From: Butyrivibrio sp. Su6
GTDB taxonomy: Bacteria > Bacillota > Clostridia > Lachnospirales > Lachnospiraceae
Direction: 5' to 3'
Assembly (NCBI RefSeq): GCF_900108105.1
Contig: NZ_FNUR01000009.1
Coordinates: 1 to 64,000 of the forward strand
Length of the DNA stretch: 64,000 nt
Shown: in pieces, positions 42,989-51,963 of the stretch
How positions within the stretch are numbered: the first letter of the stretch is position 1
Layout: every line of letters begins with the position of its first letter
Program-made: the position numbers and the translations under genes
Notes under the pieces: generated by a model
Database searches by the model: none
The model's input: the letters and a program-made list of their open reading frames with translations, nothing else
Told to the model about the DNA's origin: nothing

Positions 42989-45550
42989 ATGCGAGATAAT
43001 TTAGTTAAAATTACGATCATTAAAACTATATATGCCATAGTAATATTCGTTATTGCGGTGTTTGTGCTGAGTAAACTTTCAAACGGTGATAATGCGGATA
43101 TGACGGCAAGAATGCAGCCCGCAACACTTCCTGTGGTTATGCTTGTAACTGATGAAGGTGACGTGGATCCTCTTCACGGATATCTGTCTGAAGTTGATGT
43201 GAACTATATGAGAGGGACTGTCTTTCCTGTTGAGGGTGACAGGAGCTTTTCCTTTAAGATAAACACCTTTGGCAGTAAGGTATGGAACATTGGTTTTGAG
43301 CTTAGAAGCATCGACGGAAGCAGACTTATTGAGAATACACAGCTTACTGACTATTCTGAGGACAGCGATTACATAACAGGAAACATACAGCTAAAAGACC
43401 TGATCACAGCTGATACAGAATACATGCTGGTTTTTGTCATGGAAACTGAAAGTGGCACAGCCAGATATTATACAAGAGTTGTATGGCAGGAGAGCGGCGC
43501 AAAGTACAACCTTGACGAGTGTCTGTCATTTGTTCTTGGTTTCTCTGAAGCCACATTTAGTAAGACTGAGGCAAAAGAGTATTCGAAGTACCTCGAGTCT
43601 AACTCAGAGGGAGACAATACTTCTTTTAACAAGGTAAATATCCACAGCAGTTTCAGCCAGGTTACATGGGGCGACCTCAATATCACCAAGCACACGACCC
43701 CTGATGTTTATATTACAGATATCCACTCACAGACTGCCTGTATTGAGCTTCAGTACAGGGTTGCTCTTAAGGATGGAAACTATACCAGGGCCTACAACAT
43801 AGTTGAGGATTATCGCGTAAGATATACATCTGACAGAGTGTATCTGCTGAATTTTGAAAGAACCATGAACTATATCTTTGACTATAATTCATATTCAGTA
43901 GGTAAAAATACTATTGCTCTTGGAATTGAAGATCCTGATATTGAATTCAGGGAGAGTGCCAGCGGAACTGCATTTGCCTTTGTCAGCGAAAACAAGCTCT
44001 ATGCTTTCAATAATTCAGAGAACAGACTCGCTTATATATTCGGCTTCTATGACGGCGACAACGATGACATAAGGACCAGATGGAATAAGAATCTTATTAA
44101 GATCCTTAATGTAGATGAAGCCGGCAATGTTAAATTTGCGGTAGCCGGTTACATGAACAGAGGAATCCATGAGGGAGAAGTCGGAATTGCAGTATATGAC
44201 TATAATTCCTCTTTAAACGCAGTGGAGGAGCAGATTTTTGTAAACAGCTCAAGCTCCCCTGAGATTCTCATGAGCTATTTTGACAGGCTTGCATATTCCA
44301 GCAACAATGAGATGTTCTACTGCATGCTTGATCAGAATGTCTATGAGATCGATCTGATTGAAAAGACTGGAAAGTCCGTGGTTGACGATATCGGAACTGG
44401 TCAGTACAAGATATCTGAATCTCAAAATGTCATAGCATGGCAGAAAGATGACCTTAAGAGTCTGCAGCTCATGAACCTTAACACAAGAGCTACTTCAGAG
44501 ATCACAGCAGACGACGGAGATTATATAGTTCTTTTGGGCTTTATGGGGGAAGACCTGATATATGGTCTTGTCCATGAGCAGGATGTTCTGAACGATCAGA
44601 TGGGTAATCCTATCTACGCCATGTACTGCCTAAAGATCGAGGACAGTGATGGAAATCTGCTGGAAAGATATGCACCTGAAGGAATCTACATCACAGGCGT
44701 CACGGTAAATGGCAATCAGCTCAAGATAACAAGAGTTGTAAAGAACGAGGATGGCACCGGTTATGTCAGCACCTATGACGACCAGATAATGAATACACTG
44801 GAAGTAGAGAGCGGCAATAACACAGTAGATGTGGCTTCTGTAGATGTCTTTGAGAAGATAGTTCAGATCACCACAAAGTCAGAGATAAAGTCCAAGCAGC
44901 TCAGAGTTCTTACACCTAACCAGACACTCTTTGAGGGTGACAGAGATGTGGACATTAAGATAGAAAGAGATATCGACAAAAATCCGCTTTACTATGTTTA
45001 CGGATTGGACGGAGATGTTCGTATATATGCAAGTCCTGCCAAGGCGGTTCTTGATGCCAATGATGCTCCGGGAGTAGTCACTTCTGATCACAATGAATAC
45101 ATATGGATAAAAGGAAATCTCTTAAGATCCAATCAGATAATGGCTATAACCAGAATGGCAGAGAACTACGAGAACATGACTTCACAGAATCCTGTGGCAG
45201 TCTGCCTCGACCTGGTGCTTCAGTTTAGAGGTACTAACAGGGATGTGGAAGGTCTTTTGGCTAATGGAATGGGCGTTGAGCAGATCCTTGAGAACTCCCT
45301 GACTGAGGCCAGAGTCCTGGATCTTGACGGATGTCCGCTGTCTACAATGCTTTACTATGTAAATCAGGATATTCCTGTGATATGTCTTTTAAATAATGGG
45401 GATGCTATGCTGGTAATTGGATTTAATGAGCTCAATACAGTGCTCATGGATCCGATGAACGGTGCAGTTTATAAATATGGAATGAATGATTCCGCGCAGC
45501 TTTTTGAAAATAACGGAAATCATTTTATTACCTATATTACGGAGGGTTAA
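42989..45550 (+). CDS. 853-aa membrane-anchored extracellular protein of unknown function, degenerate C39-like C-terminus
   Basis: One anchor helix at about residues 9-29 then an extracellular part of some 820 residues. The middle (about 290-650) is beta-propeller-like with repeated strands and aromatic/Asp turns (NEMFYCMLDQNVYEIDL, LIYGLVHEQD). The last 115 residues look like a cysteine-peptidase C39 fold: a Cys at 739 (VCLDL), PLSTMLYYVNQDIPVICLL, then NNGDAMLVIGFNELNTVLMDP, where family members have GHAV; here Asp805 replaces the His. So it is probably not a protease. Six nt before lacZ. Not recognised as a named family. Confidence 0.6.
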   Translation: MRDNLVKITIIKTIYAIVIFVIAVFVLSKLSNGDNADMTARMQPATLPVVMLVTDEGDVDPLHGYLSEVDVNYMRGTVFPVEGDRSFSFKINTFGSKVWNIGFELRSIDGSRLIENTQLTDYSEDSDYITGNIQLKDLITADTEYMLVFVMETESGTARYYTRVVWQESGAKYNLDECLSFVLGFSEATFSKTEAKEYSKYLESNSEGDNTSFNKVNIHSSFSQVTWGDLNITKHTTPDVYITDIHSQTACIELQYRVALKDGNYTRAYNIVEDYRVRYTSDRVYLLNFERTMNYIFDYNSYSVGKNTIALGIEDPDIEFRESASGTAFAFVSENKLYAFNNSENRLAYIFGFYDGDNDDIRTRWNKNLIKILNVDEAGNVKFAVAGYMNRGIHEGEVGIAVYDYNSSLNAVEEQIFVNSSSSPEILMSYFDRLAYSSNNEMFYCMLDQNVYEIDLIEKTGKSVVDDIGTGQYKISESQNVIAWQKDDLKSLQLMNLNTRATSEITADDGDYIVLLGFMGEDLIYGLVHEQDVLNDQMGNPIYAMYCLKIEDSDGNLLERYAPEGIYITGVTVNGNQLKITRVVKNEDGTGYVSTYDDQIMNTLEVESGNNTVDVASVDVFEKIVQITTKSEIKSKQLRVLTPNQTLFEGDRDVDIKIERDIDKNPLYYVYGLDGDVRIYASPAKAVLDANDAPGVVTSDHNEYIWIKGNLLRSNQIMAITRMAENYENMTSQNPVAVCLDLVLQFRGTNRDVEGLLANGMGVEQILENSLTEARVLDLDGCPLSTMLYYVNQDIPVICLLNNGDAMLVIGFNELNTVLMDPMNGAVYKYGMNDSAQLFENNGNHFITYITEG

Positions 45551-45556
45551 TAAGTA

Positions 45557-48500
45557 ATGGCGAATTTTGATTTTAACAGGGTAAAAGACCCGGAGTTTTT
45601 TAAAGAAAATGTGTTGCCTGCGCATTCTGATCATGTGGCTTTCGCTTCCAGTGACGAGCTTGAGGCAGGTGTCAGCTCACTTAAGCTTTCACTCAATGGT
45701 CTTTGGAAATTCCATTATGCAAAAAACTATAGAGCTACAATAGCTGGTTTTGAGAAGGAAGATTATGACTGCAATTTCTGGGATGATATCCATGTTCCCG
45801 CTCATATGCAGATGGAAGGCTATGACATTCCTGCATATATCAACGTGCAGTATCCATGGGACGGTCACGAGGACATCGAACTTGGACAGATTCCTGAAGA
45901 GTTCAATCCTGTGGGAAGCTATGTGAAGTACTTCGAGGTTCCATATGATTGGAATGGAAAAGAGATACACGTAGTATTTGAGGGCGTTGAGAGCGGATAT
46001 GCTCTCTGGCTCAACGGGGCATATGTTGGCTACAGCGGAGATACTTTTACACCATCAGAGTTTGACCTGACACCATTTATCAAAGAGGGCACAAATAAAA
46101 TGGCCGTTCAGGTTTATAAATGGACATCCGGAAGCTGGATGGAGGATCAGGATTTCTTTAGATTCTCAGGAATATACAGAAATGTGTACTTAAAGCTCAT
46201 TCCGGCAGTTCATCTCGATGACCTTAAGGTGAGAACTCTTTTGAATGAGGAGCTTACTGAGGCGGAGCTGGAAGTAACACTTAAGCTCAATGGGGCAGCA
46301 GGAACAACTGACTACGTGCTTTTGAGGAATAACCATCCTGTTGTAAAGGGAAGTGTCGCTAATAATGAGGAAGTTGTGATCTCTGAGAAGGTTCAGAATC
46401 CGGTTCTTTGGACCGCAGAGGATCCACAGCTCTATCAGCTTCTTTTGCATATAAAAGGAGAAGATGGAGAGGACCTCGAAGTAGTACGCCAGAACGTGGG
46501 CTTTAGACGCTTTGAAATGAAGAACGGAATCATGCTTATCAACGGAAAGCGTATTGTGTTCAGAGGTGTTAACAGGCATGAATTCTGCTGCGACAGTGGC
46601 CGTGTAGTATCAGATGAGGATACTCTTTTAGATATCCTTACAATGAAAAAGAATAATATAAATGCCATAAGAACCAGTCATTATCAGAACTCTTCCAAGA
46701 TATATGAGCTCTGCGACATCTATGGCCTTTACATGATCGCTGAAAACAACATGGAGACTCATGGAAGCTGGTCTGCAGCTTCAAGTCAGGAAGATGCCAT
46801 TGCAGGCGCTATTCCGGGCAGCAGGGACAACTGCATGGCTGTTATGCTGGACAGGGTGAATACAACCTACCAGCTTGATAAGAACCACCCGTCAGTACTT
46901 ATCTGGTCTATCGGAAATGAGTCTCACGGTGGAAAAGTTCCATTTGAGATGAGTCAGCTTTTTAGAAAGCTTGATCCGGACAGACTTGTTCACTATGAGG
47001 GGATCTGCCATGACAGAACCTACAACGACACCAGCGATATGGAAAGCCAGATGTATCCTTCTGTTGCAAGCATAGAGAAGTTCTTAAAAGAGCATCCTGA
47101 CAAGCCATTTATCTGCTGCGAGTACACACACGCCATGGCTAACTCAAACGGAGGCATGTTCAAATACACAGACCTTGCCGACAGAGAGGAAAGATATCAG
47201 GGTGGATTTATCTGGGATTACGTTGATCAGTCCATCAGAAGCCGCAACTGTTTTGGCGAAGAATACCAGGCATACGGCGGAGACCACGGCGAGAGACCTA
47301 CAGATTTCAATTTCTCCGGAAATGGAATAGTAGATGGTCAGAGAAAAGAATATGCCAAGATGCAGGAAGTTAAGTTCAACTACCAGAGCATCAAGGTTTA
47401 TGTGGAAAAAGATAAGGTGAAGGTGGTAAATAAGAATCTTTTCACCAATACCAGTGAATATACCTGCGTTGCCACTCTTGAGAGAAATGGCAAAAAGCTC
47501 CTTGAAAGATTCATAGCTACAGACGTAGAGCCTTTATCTGAAAAGACCTATGATCTTCCGGAAGCAATCGTTAACAGAATGGCTGTTGTAGGTGCTGATC
47601 CATATGATGAAAATGGCCCATTCCCGGTGGATGAATATGTGGTAACAGTTTCCTTCAGACTTCGCGATGACACAAGCTGGGCAGAGAGAGGCCACGAAGT
47701 CGCATTCGGACAGGGTGTATTTAGAAACGCAGTTTCTACCTACATTTCATGCGCTAAGATCAAGGTGGTAAAAGGTTCATTCAATATTGGAGTAAAGGGC
47801 AATCATTTCTCAGTTCTTTTCTCAAGAGATCATGGCCTTGTTTCCTACAACTATGCGGGAAAAGAGATGCTTGATATGGTTCCAAGACCTAACTTCTGGA
47901 GAGCGCCTGTTGATAACGACAACGGAAACAGAATGCCTCAGAGATATGCTCAGTGGAAGATTGCAAGCAGCTATATGACTCACTATCCGATAGTTGAGGA
48001 CAGCACAGGTTACGTAAACGGTTCAGAGGAAGAGAGAAAGACATATCCTGTAATAAAGGAAGAGGAAAACAGCGTAAGCTTAACTTACAGATTCTTCCTT
48101 CCAACAACGCCTGCTTCATCTGTAGACGTGACTTATACAGTAACAGGTGATGGAAGAGTATGGGTAAAAGAAGATTATGAGCCTGTAAAGGGACTTACTC
48201 CAATGCCTGAATATGGCATGATGTTCAGAATAAGTCCTGAGTACAAGTTTGTTGAATACTATGGAAACGGACCTGAGGAGAACTACTGCGACAGAAATAA
48301 GGGCGCAAAGCTTGGTGTGTTCAAGACTTCTACAACAGATGCCATGGAGAGTTACCTTGTTCCACAGGAGACAGGTAACAGAACAGATGTAAGATGGGCC
48401 AAGGTTGTGGACAGAAAGGGCAGAGGTCTTTTATTTGAAGCTCCAATGACCATGAATTTCAGCGCACTTCCATATACACCTGATGAGCTGGAAGCAGCAA

Positions 48501-48664
48501 AGCATCCTTATGAGCTTCCAAGAGTATTTAAGACTATAGTAAGATGCAGCCTTGTTCAGATGGGAATTGCTGGGGACGATAGCTGGGGAGCAAGAACTCA
48601 TGAAGAGTTCCTTCTTCCAAACGATAAGAAACTTTCATTTGTAATGTCATTTAAAGGAATTTGA
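45557..48664 (+). CDS. lacZ: GH2 beta-galactosidase (LacZ type)
   Basis: 1035 aa, standard LacZ length. Jelly-roll domain (WKFHYA, HVPAHMQMEGYDIPAYINVQYPWDG), immunoglobulin-like domains, and the TIM barrel: RGVNRHEF, acid/base Glu455 in WSIGNESHGG, nucleophile Glu522 in CCEYTHAMANSNGG, then the C-terminal Bgal small chain domain (NFWRAPVDNDNGNRMPQRYAQWK). No signal peptide, so it hydrolyses imported galactosides. AGGGTT precedes ATG. Close to the 853-aa gene, possibly in the same transcript. Confidence 0.97.
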   Translation: MANFDFNRVKDPEFFKENVLPAHSDHVAFASSDELEAGVSSLKLSLNGLWKFHYAKNYRATIAGFEKEDYDCNFWDDIHVPAHMQMEGYDIPAYINVQYPWDGHEDIELGQIPEEFNPVGSYVKYFEVPYDWNGKEIHVVFEGVESGYALWLNGAYVGYSGDTFTPSEFDLTPFIKEGTNKMAVQVYKWTSGSWMEDQDFFRFSGIYRNVYLKLIPAVHLDDLKVRTLLNEELTEAELEVTLKLNGAAGTTDYVLLRNNHPVVKGSVANNEEVVISEKVQNPVLWTAEDPQLYQLLLHIKGEDGEDLEVVRQNVGFRRFEMKNGIMLINGKRIVFRGVNRHEFCCDSGRVVSDEDTLLDILTMKKNNINAIRTSHYQNSSKIYELCDIYGLYMIAENNMETHGSWSAASSQEDAIAGAIPGSRDNCMAVMLDRVNTTYQLDKNHPSVLIWSIGNESHGGKVPFEMSQLFRKLDPDRLVHYEGICHDRTYNDTSDMESQMYPSVASIEKFLKEHPDKPFICCEYTHAMANSNGGMFKYTDLADREERYQGGFIWDYVDQSIRSRNCFGEEYQAYGGDHGERPTDFNFSGNGIVDGQRKEYAKMQEVKFNYQSIKVYVEKDKVKVVNKNLFTNTSEYTCVATLERNGKKLLERFIATDVEPLSEKTYDLPEAIVNRMAVVGADPYDENGPFPVDEYVVTVSFRLRDDTSWAERGHEVAFGQGVFRNAVSTYISCAKIKVVKGSFNIGVKGNHFSVLFSRDHGLVSYNYAGKEMLDMVPRPNFWRAPVDNDNGNRMPQRYAQWKIASSYMTHYPIVEDSTGYVNGSEEERKTYPVIKEEENSVSLTYRFFLPTTPASSVDVTYTVTGDGRVWVKEDYEPVKGLTPMPEYGMMFRISPEYKFVEYYGNGPEENYCDRNKGAKLGVFKTSTTDAMESYLVPQETGNRTDVRWAKVVDRKGRGLLFEAPMTMNFSALPYTPDELEAAKHPYELPRVFKTIVRCSLVQMGIAGDDSWGARTHEEFLLPNDKKLSFVMSFKGI

Positions 48665-48724
48665 TGATAACCGGGGCAAAAGTATGAGACCCTAAAATCA
48701 TTTGATCAAAGGAGGAAATGGAAA

Positions 48725-49018
48725 ATGGAACCAATTAATAGCATTGATGCTGAGGACGATCAGTTTGCGTACAGATATGATACACAGCTTTTGATTGATA
48801 GAAGAGATGAGGATCTTGATGAAGATGAGATCGCAGATTACATCACAGCGCACATTGAGGGTAACTCCCTCATTGCTGCCGGTGATGAAGATCTTGTTAA
48901 GATTCATTTTCATACCAATGAACCTTGGAAGGTCCTTGAATACTGCAACTCAATAGGTGAGATCTACGATATCGTTGTTGAGGATATGATCCGCCAGTCA
49001 GCAGGACTTCAGGGATAA
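48725..49018 (+). CDS. Stand-alone homologue of the FakA middle domain
   Basis: 97 aa. The stretch YRYDTQLLIDR ... EGNSLIAAGDEDLVKIHFHTNEPWKVLEYCNSIGEIYDIVVEDM matches the central domain of DAK2-domain fatty acid kinases FakA (YloV), which usually reads YGYCTEF ... GDSLVVVGDDDLVKVHVHT ... LEYGLKYGEL. The DhaL kinase and C-terminal domains are absent. The conserved Cys of that motif (position of D in YRYD) is replaced. AGGAGG is 9 nt upstream. Independent gene after lacZ. Function unknown; perhaps a FakB-binding regulator (inference). Confidence 0.7.
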   Translation: MEPINSIDAEDDQFAYRYDTQLLIDRRDEDLDEDEIADYITAHIEGNSLIAAGDEDLVKIHFHTNEPWKVLEYCNSIGEIYDIVVEDMIRQSAGLQG

Positions 49019-49105
49019 GGTGTTAATGTCTCTTGGCAAGAAGAGATGTGTAATGTACTTGGTTAGTTAATAGTGGATTGTTTGACAAAAGTAGGAGAGA
49101 AGGAT

Positions 49106-49735
49106 ATGAACGAGAACATTTTTAAGAGAAATGAATTGTTGGCACAAAAAGTTATCAAGGGGCTTGAATCCAGAAACATGACAGGCTATTATGCAGCTAC
49201 CAAAGAGGAAGCTCTTAAGAAGGCACTTGAGCTTATCCCTGAAGGCAGCAGCGTATCTATGGGCGGAGCAATGAGCGCTCATGAGATAGGCCTTGTAGAA
49301 GCAGTTAAAAAAGGCAACTACAACTTCATCGACAGAGACGCCATGGAAGATAAGCGTGCAGCTATGCTTGCAGCTTATGATGCGGATTATTTCCTTGTAA
49401 GTGCCAATGCTATGACGGAAGATGGTGTCATTGTAAATATCGATGGCAATTCAAACCGAGTTTCTGCAATAGCGCAGGGCCCTAAGCATGTTCTTTTCAT
49501 AGTTGGAATGAACAAGATATGTGATGATGTTGATGGAGCTATGAAGCGTGCAAGAAACGTAGCAGCACCGATCAACGCACAGCGTTTTGGCCTTTCTACA
49601 CCTTGCGCCAAGACAGGTTCATGCATGAATTGCAAATCTCCTGATACAATTTGCTGCCAGTTTTTGATAACAAGATTCTCAAGACACAAGGACCGTATCC
49701 ATGTGATCCTTGTTAATGACAACTTGGGATTCTAA
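49106..49735 (+). CDS. LUD (lactate utilisation, DUF162) domain protein
   Basis: 209 aa from ATG 49106 (AGGAGAGAAGG upstream). The LUD fold signature is clear: GYYAATKEEALKKALELIPEGSSVSMGGAMSAHEIGL, YFLVSANAMTEDGVIVNIDGNSNRVSAIAQGPKHVLFIVG. A Cys-rich end, CAKTGSCMNCKSPDTICC, may bind metal. LUD proteins LutB/LutC take part in lactate oxidation, but this single-domain form has no LutA/LutB partners nearby; role uncertain. Confidence 0.85.
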   Translation: MNENIFKRNELLAQKVIKGLESRNMTGYYAATKEEALKKALELIPEGSSVSMGGAMSAHEIGLVEAVKKGNYNFIDRDAMEDKRAAMLAAYDADYFLVSANAMTEDGVIVNIDGNSNRVSAIAQGPKHVLFIVGMNKICDDVDGAMKRARNVAAPINAQRFGLSTPCAKTGSCMNCKSPDTICCQFLITRFSRHKDRIHVILVNDNLGF

Positions 49736-49816
49736 ATAGTCAGAGATTCTTGAATCTGTGGTTCAGTATGTTTTCAATTGTGGAAAAGCCAGATAAAAAA
49801 GTAAGGAATTGTGGAT

Positions 49817-50479
49817 ATGCCAGTTAATGATATAAAAGCCGTGATATTTGATTTGGATGGTACGCTTACTGATACCGAGAAGTATTATCAGATAGCATGG
49901 CCAAAAGCTTTTGCACATTTTGGATATGAAGCCCCAAAGGATTTTGCCCTTGAACTCAGGTCCCTCGGAAGACCTTTTGCTCCCAGGAGGTTTAAGGAAG
50001 TATTTGGAGAAGACTTTGATTATGCAAAGGTGAGGGAGTATAGAAAAGGCCTTGTTGAAGAACTCATAAAAGAGCAGGGGATTCCTCTAAAGCCCGGCGC
50101 CAAAGAGATATTATCATGGCTTCGAGAACATGGAATCCTAACAGCCCTTGCCACAGCCAATGAATATCCAAGAGCAGAGCGATATCTTAAGAAAATCGAC
50201 CTGTTTGACTACTTCGACAAGATAATCTGCGCCAACATGGTAGAGCTTGGAAAACCTGCTCCCGACATTTATGCCTATGCCTGCGAGCAGCTTGGATTAT
50301 CCCCAAAGGAAACTTTCGCAGTAGAAGACTCTCCAAACGGCGTAAACAGTGCATATTCCGCAGGCTGCAACGTCATCATGATCCCCGACCTCACAGAACC
50401 CGACGAAGAACTCCGTGGAAAACTATACGCACGCCTCGACAACCTCTTGGATATTAAGAGTCTTTTTCTTAACTCATAA
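49817..50479 (+). CDS. HAD-superfamily phosphatase, beta-phosphoglucomutase-like
   Basis: 220 aa from ATG 49817 (AAGGA upstream; GTG 49811 possible). All four HAD motifs are visible: FDLDGTLTDTE (nucleophile Asp), TALATANEY with Thr, LGKPAPD with Lys, and VEDSPNGVNSAYSAGC. The cap domain is the short beta-PGM type with RPFAPRRF. Hydrolyses or isomerises a sugar phosphate; substrate unknown. Last gene before the long inverted repeat at 50539. Confidence 0.9.
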   Translation: MPVNDIKAVIFDLDGTLTDTEKYYQIAWPKAFAHFGYEAPKDFALELRSLGRPFAPRRFKEVFGEDFDYAKVREYRKGLVEELIKEQGIPLKPGAKEILSWLREHGILTALATANEYPRAERYLKKIDLFDYFDKIICANMVELGKPAPDIYAYACEQLGLSPKETFAVEDSPNGVNSAYSAGCNVIMIPDLTEPDEELRGKLYARLDNLLDIKSLFLNS

Positions 50480-50538
50480 ATAGTAAGACGCTTAATAGTG
50501 CGACCTTGATTCCTTGCAGAATATCAAAAACGTGGATT

Positions 50539-50740
50539 CAAGAAAGCAGGGGAAATGGGGCAAGTGTAGCTGGCTCGATTTAGAGTTTTTGGAATAATTT
50601 ATGAAATGAAAAAAAGAAGGTTCAAAGACCTGTTCTGAATAACATGAAAGGTCTTTGGGCCTTCTTTTTGAGTTTCAATAAATTACCAAAAAATCTATCA
50701 GAGAGCCGGATGCACTTGCCCCATTTTCCCTGCTTTCTTG
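50539..50740. repeat. Long inverted repeat around a terminator hairpin
   Basis: Left arm 50539-50566 (CAAGAAAGCAGGGGAAATGG ...) and right arm 50713-50740 are reverse complements over 28 nt with one mismatch. The next inner bases match weakly (GGCTC). Between them lies a second, terminator-like hairpin at 50613-50669. The 269-bp gap 50480-50748 holds nothing else. Confidence 0.85.
50613..50669 (+). terminator. Terminator hairpin inside the inverted repeat
   Basis: AAAGAAGG..CAAAGACCT / AGGTCTTTG..CCTTCTTTTT with a 17-nt loop; T run on the plus strand, A run on the left, so it can serve both the HAD gene and prs. Confidence 0.85.
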
Positions 50741-50748
50741 TTCACAAT

Positions 50749-51963
50749 TTAGATTTTTTTCTCGGCTTCAAGGCTAGCACGAAGCTCTCCGGTGTTGTAG
50801 CGCTCAATGATGTTGTTGATACGCTCTACAGGGTTAAGAAGATCACTGATTGATGCATCGTGGTTAAGTGTATCGATAAGGTATGCGATGTATTTACTCA
50901 TATCGCAGCTGATGTACCATTCACGAGAGAGAAGCTCAGGTGTCTGGTAAACAAGGTTTGTTGTAAATACTCTGTCGATGATACCTTCTTCATAAGCCTT
51001 GTCGAAGATTTCCAAACCACTTGTGAATAAACCAAATGTTGAGAATGCGTAGATTCTTGCAGCCTTACGCTCTTTAAGAGCTCTTGCTACATCGAGCATG
51101 CTCTCACCTGATGAGATCATGTCGTCTACGATGATAACTGACTTGCCCTCAACGCTTGTTCCGAGGAACTCGTGTGAAACGATAGGGTTACGTCCGTTTA
51201 CAACCTGTGTGTAGTCACGTCTCTTGTAGAACATTCCTACATCGAGGCCAAGTACACTGGCAAGATAAATAGCTCTTCCCATTCCGCCTTCATCAGGGCT
51301 TATTACCATCATGTGATCTGAATCAATCTTAAGATCCCAGACATTGCGAAGGAGTGCCTTAATAAACTGATATGTTGTACGAACGGTTTCAAAACCGTTA
51401 AGTGGAATAGCATTCTGAACTCTTGGGTCATGTGCATCAAAGGTAATGATATTATCAACACCCATGTTCACAAGTTCCTGAAGAGCGATAGCGCAGTCAA
51501 GAGATTCTCTTGAGCTTCTCTTGTGCTGACGTGACTCGTAGAGGAATGGCATGATTACAGTGATTCTTCTTGCCTTGCCTCCAACGGCTGCAATGATTCT
51601 TTTAAGATCCTGATAGTGATCATCAGGAGACATATGATTTTCTTGTCCGAAAAGAGAATAGGTCTGTGAATAGTTACATACATCTACAAGAAGATAAAGG
51701 TCATCTCCACGAACTGAAGTCCTGATCACACCTTTTGCTTCACCGGTTCCAAACCTTGGTACCTCGGCTTCCAAGATATAAGAAGGACGCTCATAGCCTG
51801 TAAATGCAAGGCTACCCTTGTGTTCGTTCTCCCTTTCTGCTCTCCATTTTACGAGATAGTAATCGACTTTCTCTGCAAGGGACTGAACTCCCTTAAGTGG
51901 AATAATTCCTAGAGATCCAACAGGAATAGTCTCCAGATTACGTTTCTCTTCTCTTTTTGGCAT
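50749..51963 (-). CDS. prs: Ribose-phosphate pyrophosphokinase
   Basis: 404 aa, longer than the usual 315-320 aa enzymes, with about 75 N-terminal residues extra. PRPP synthase features: TVIMPFLYESRQHKRSSRESLDCA, the HDPRV metal loop, VISPDEGGMGRA, FYKRRDYT and the PRPP loop VIIVDDMISSGESM. Makes PRPP from ribose 5-phosphate and ATP for nucleotide, His and Trp synthesis. The start codon shares its A with the dnaC stop (TAATG), so they are co-translated. The long form is known in related Firmicutes. Confidence 0.93.
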   Translation of the reverse strand: MPKREEKRNLETIPVGSLGIIPLKGVQSLAEKVDYYLVKWRAERENEHKGSLAFTGYERPSYILEAEVPRFGTGEAKGVIRTSVRGDDLYLLVDVCNYSQTYSLFGQENHMSPDDHYQDLKRIIAAVGGKARRITVIMPFLYESRQHKRSSRESLDCAIALQELVNMGVDNIITFDAHDPRVQNAIPLNGFETVRTTYQFIKALLRNVWDLKIDSDHMMVISPDEGGMGRAIYLASVLGLDVGMFYKRRDYTQVVNGRNPIVSHEFLGTSVEGKSVIIVDDMISSGESMLDVARALKERKAARIYAFSTFGLFTSGLEIFDKAYEEGIIDRVFTTNLVYQTPELLSREWYISCDMSKYIAYLIDTLNHDASISDLLNPVERINNIIERYNTGELRASLEAEKKI

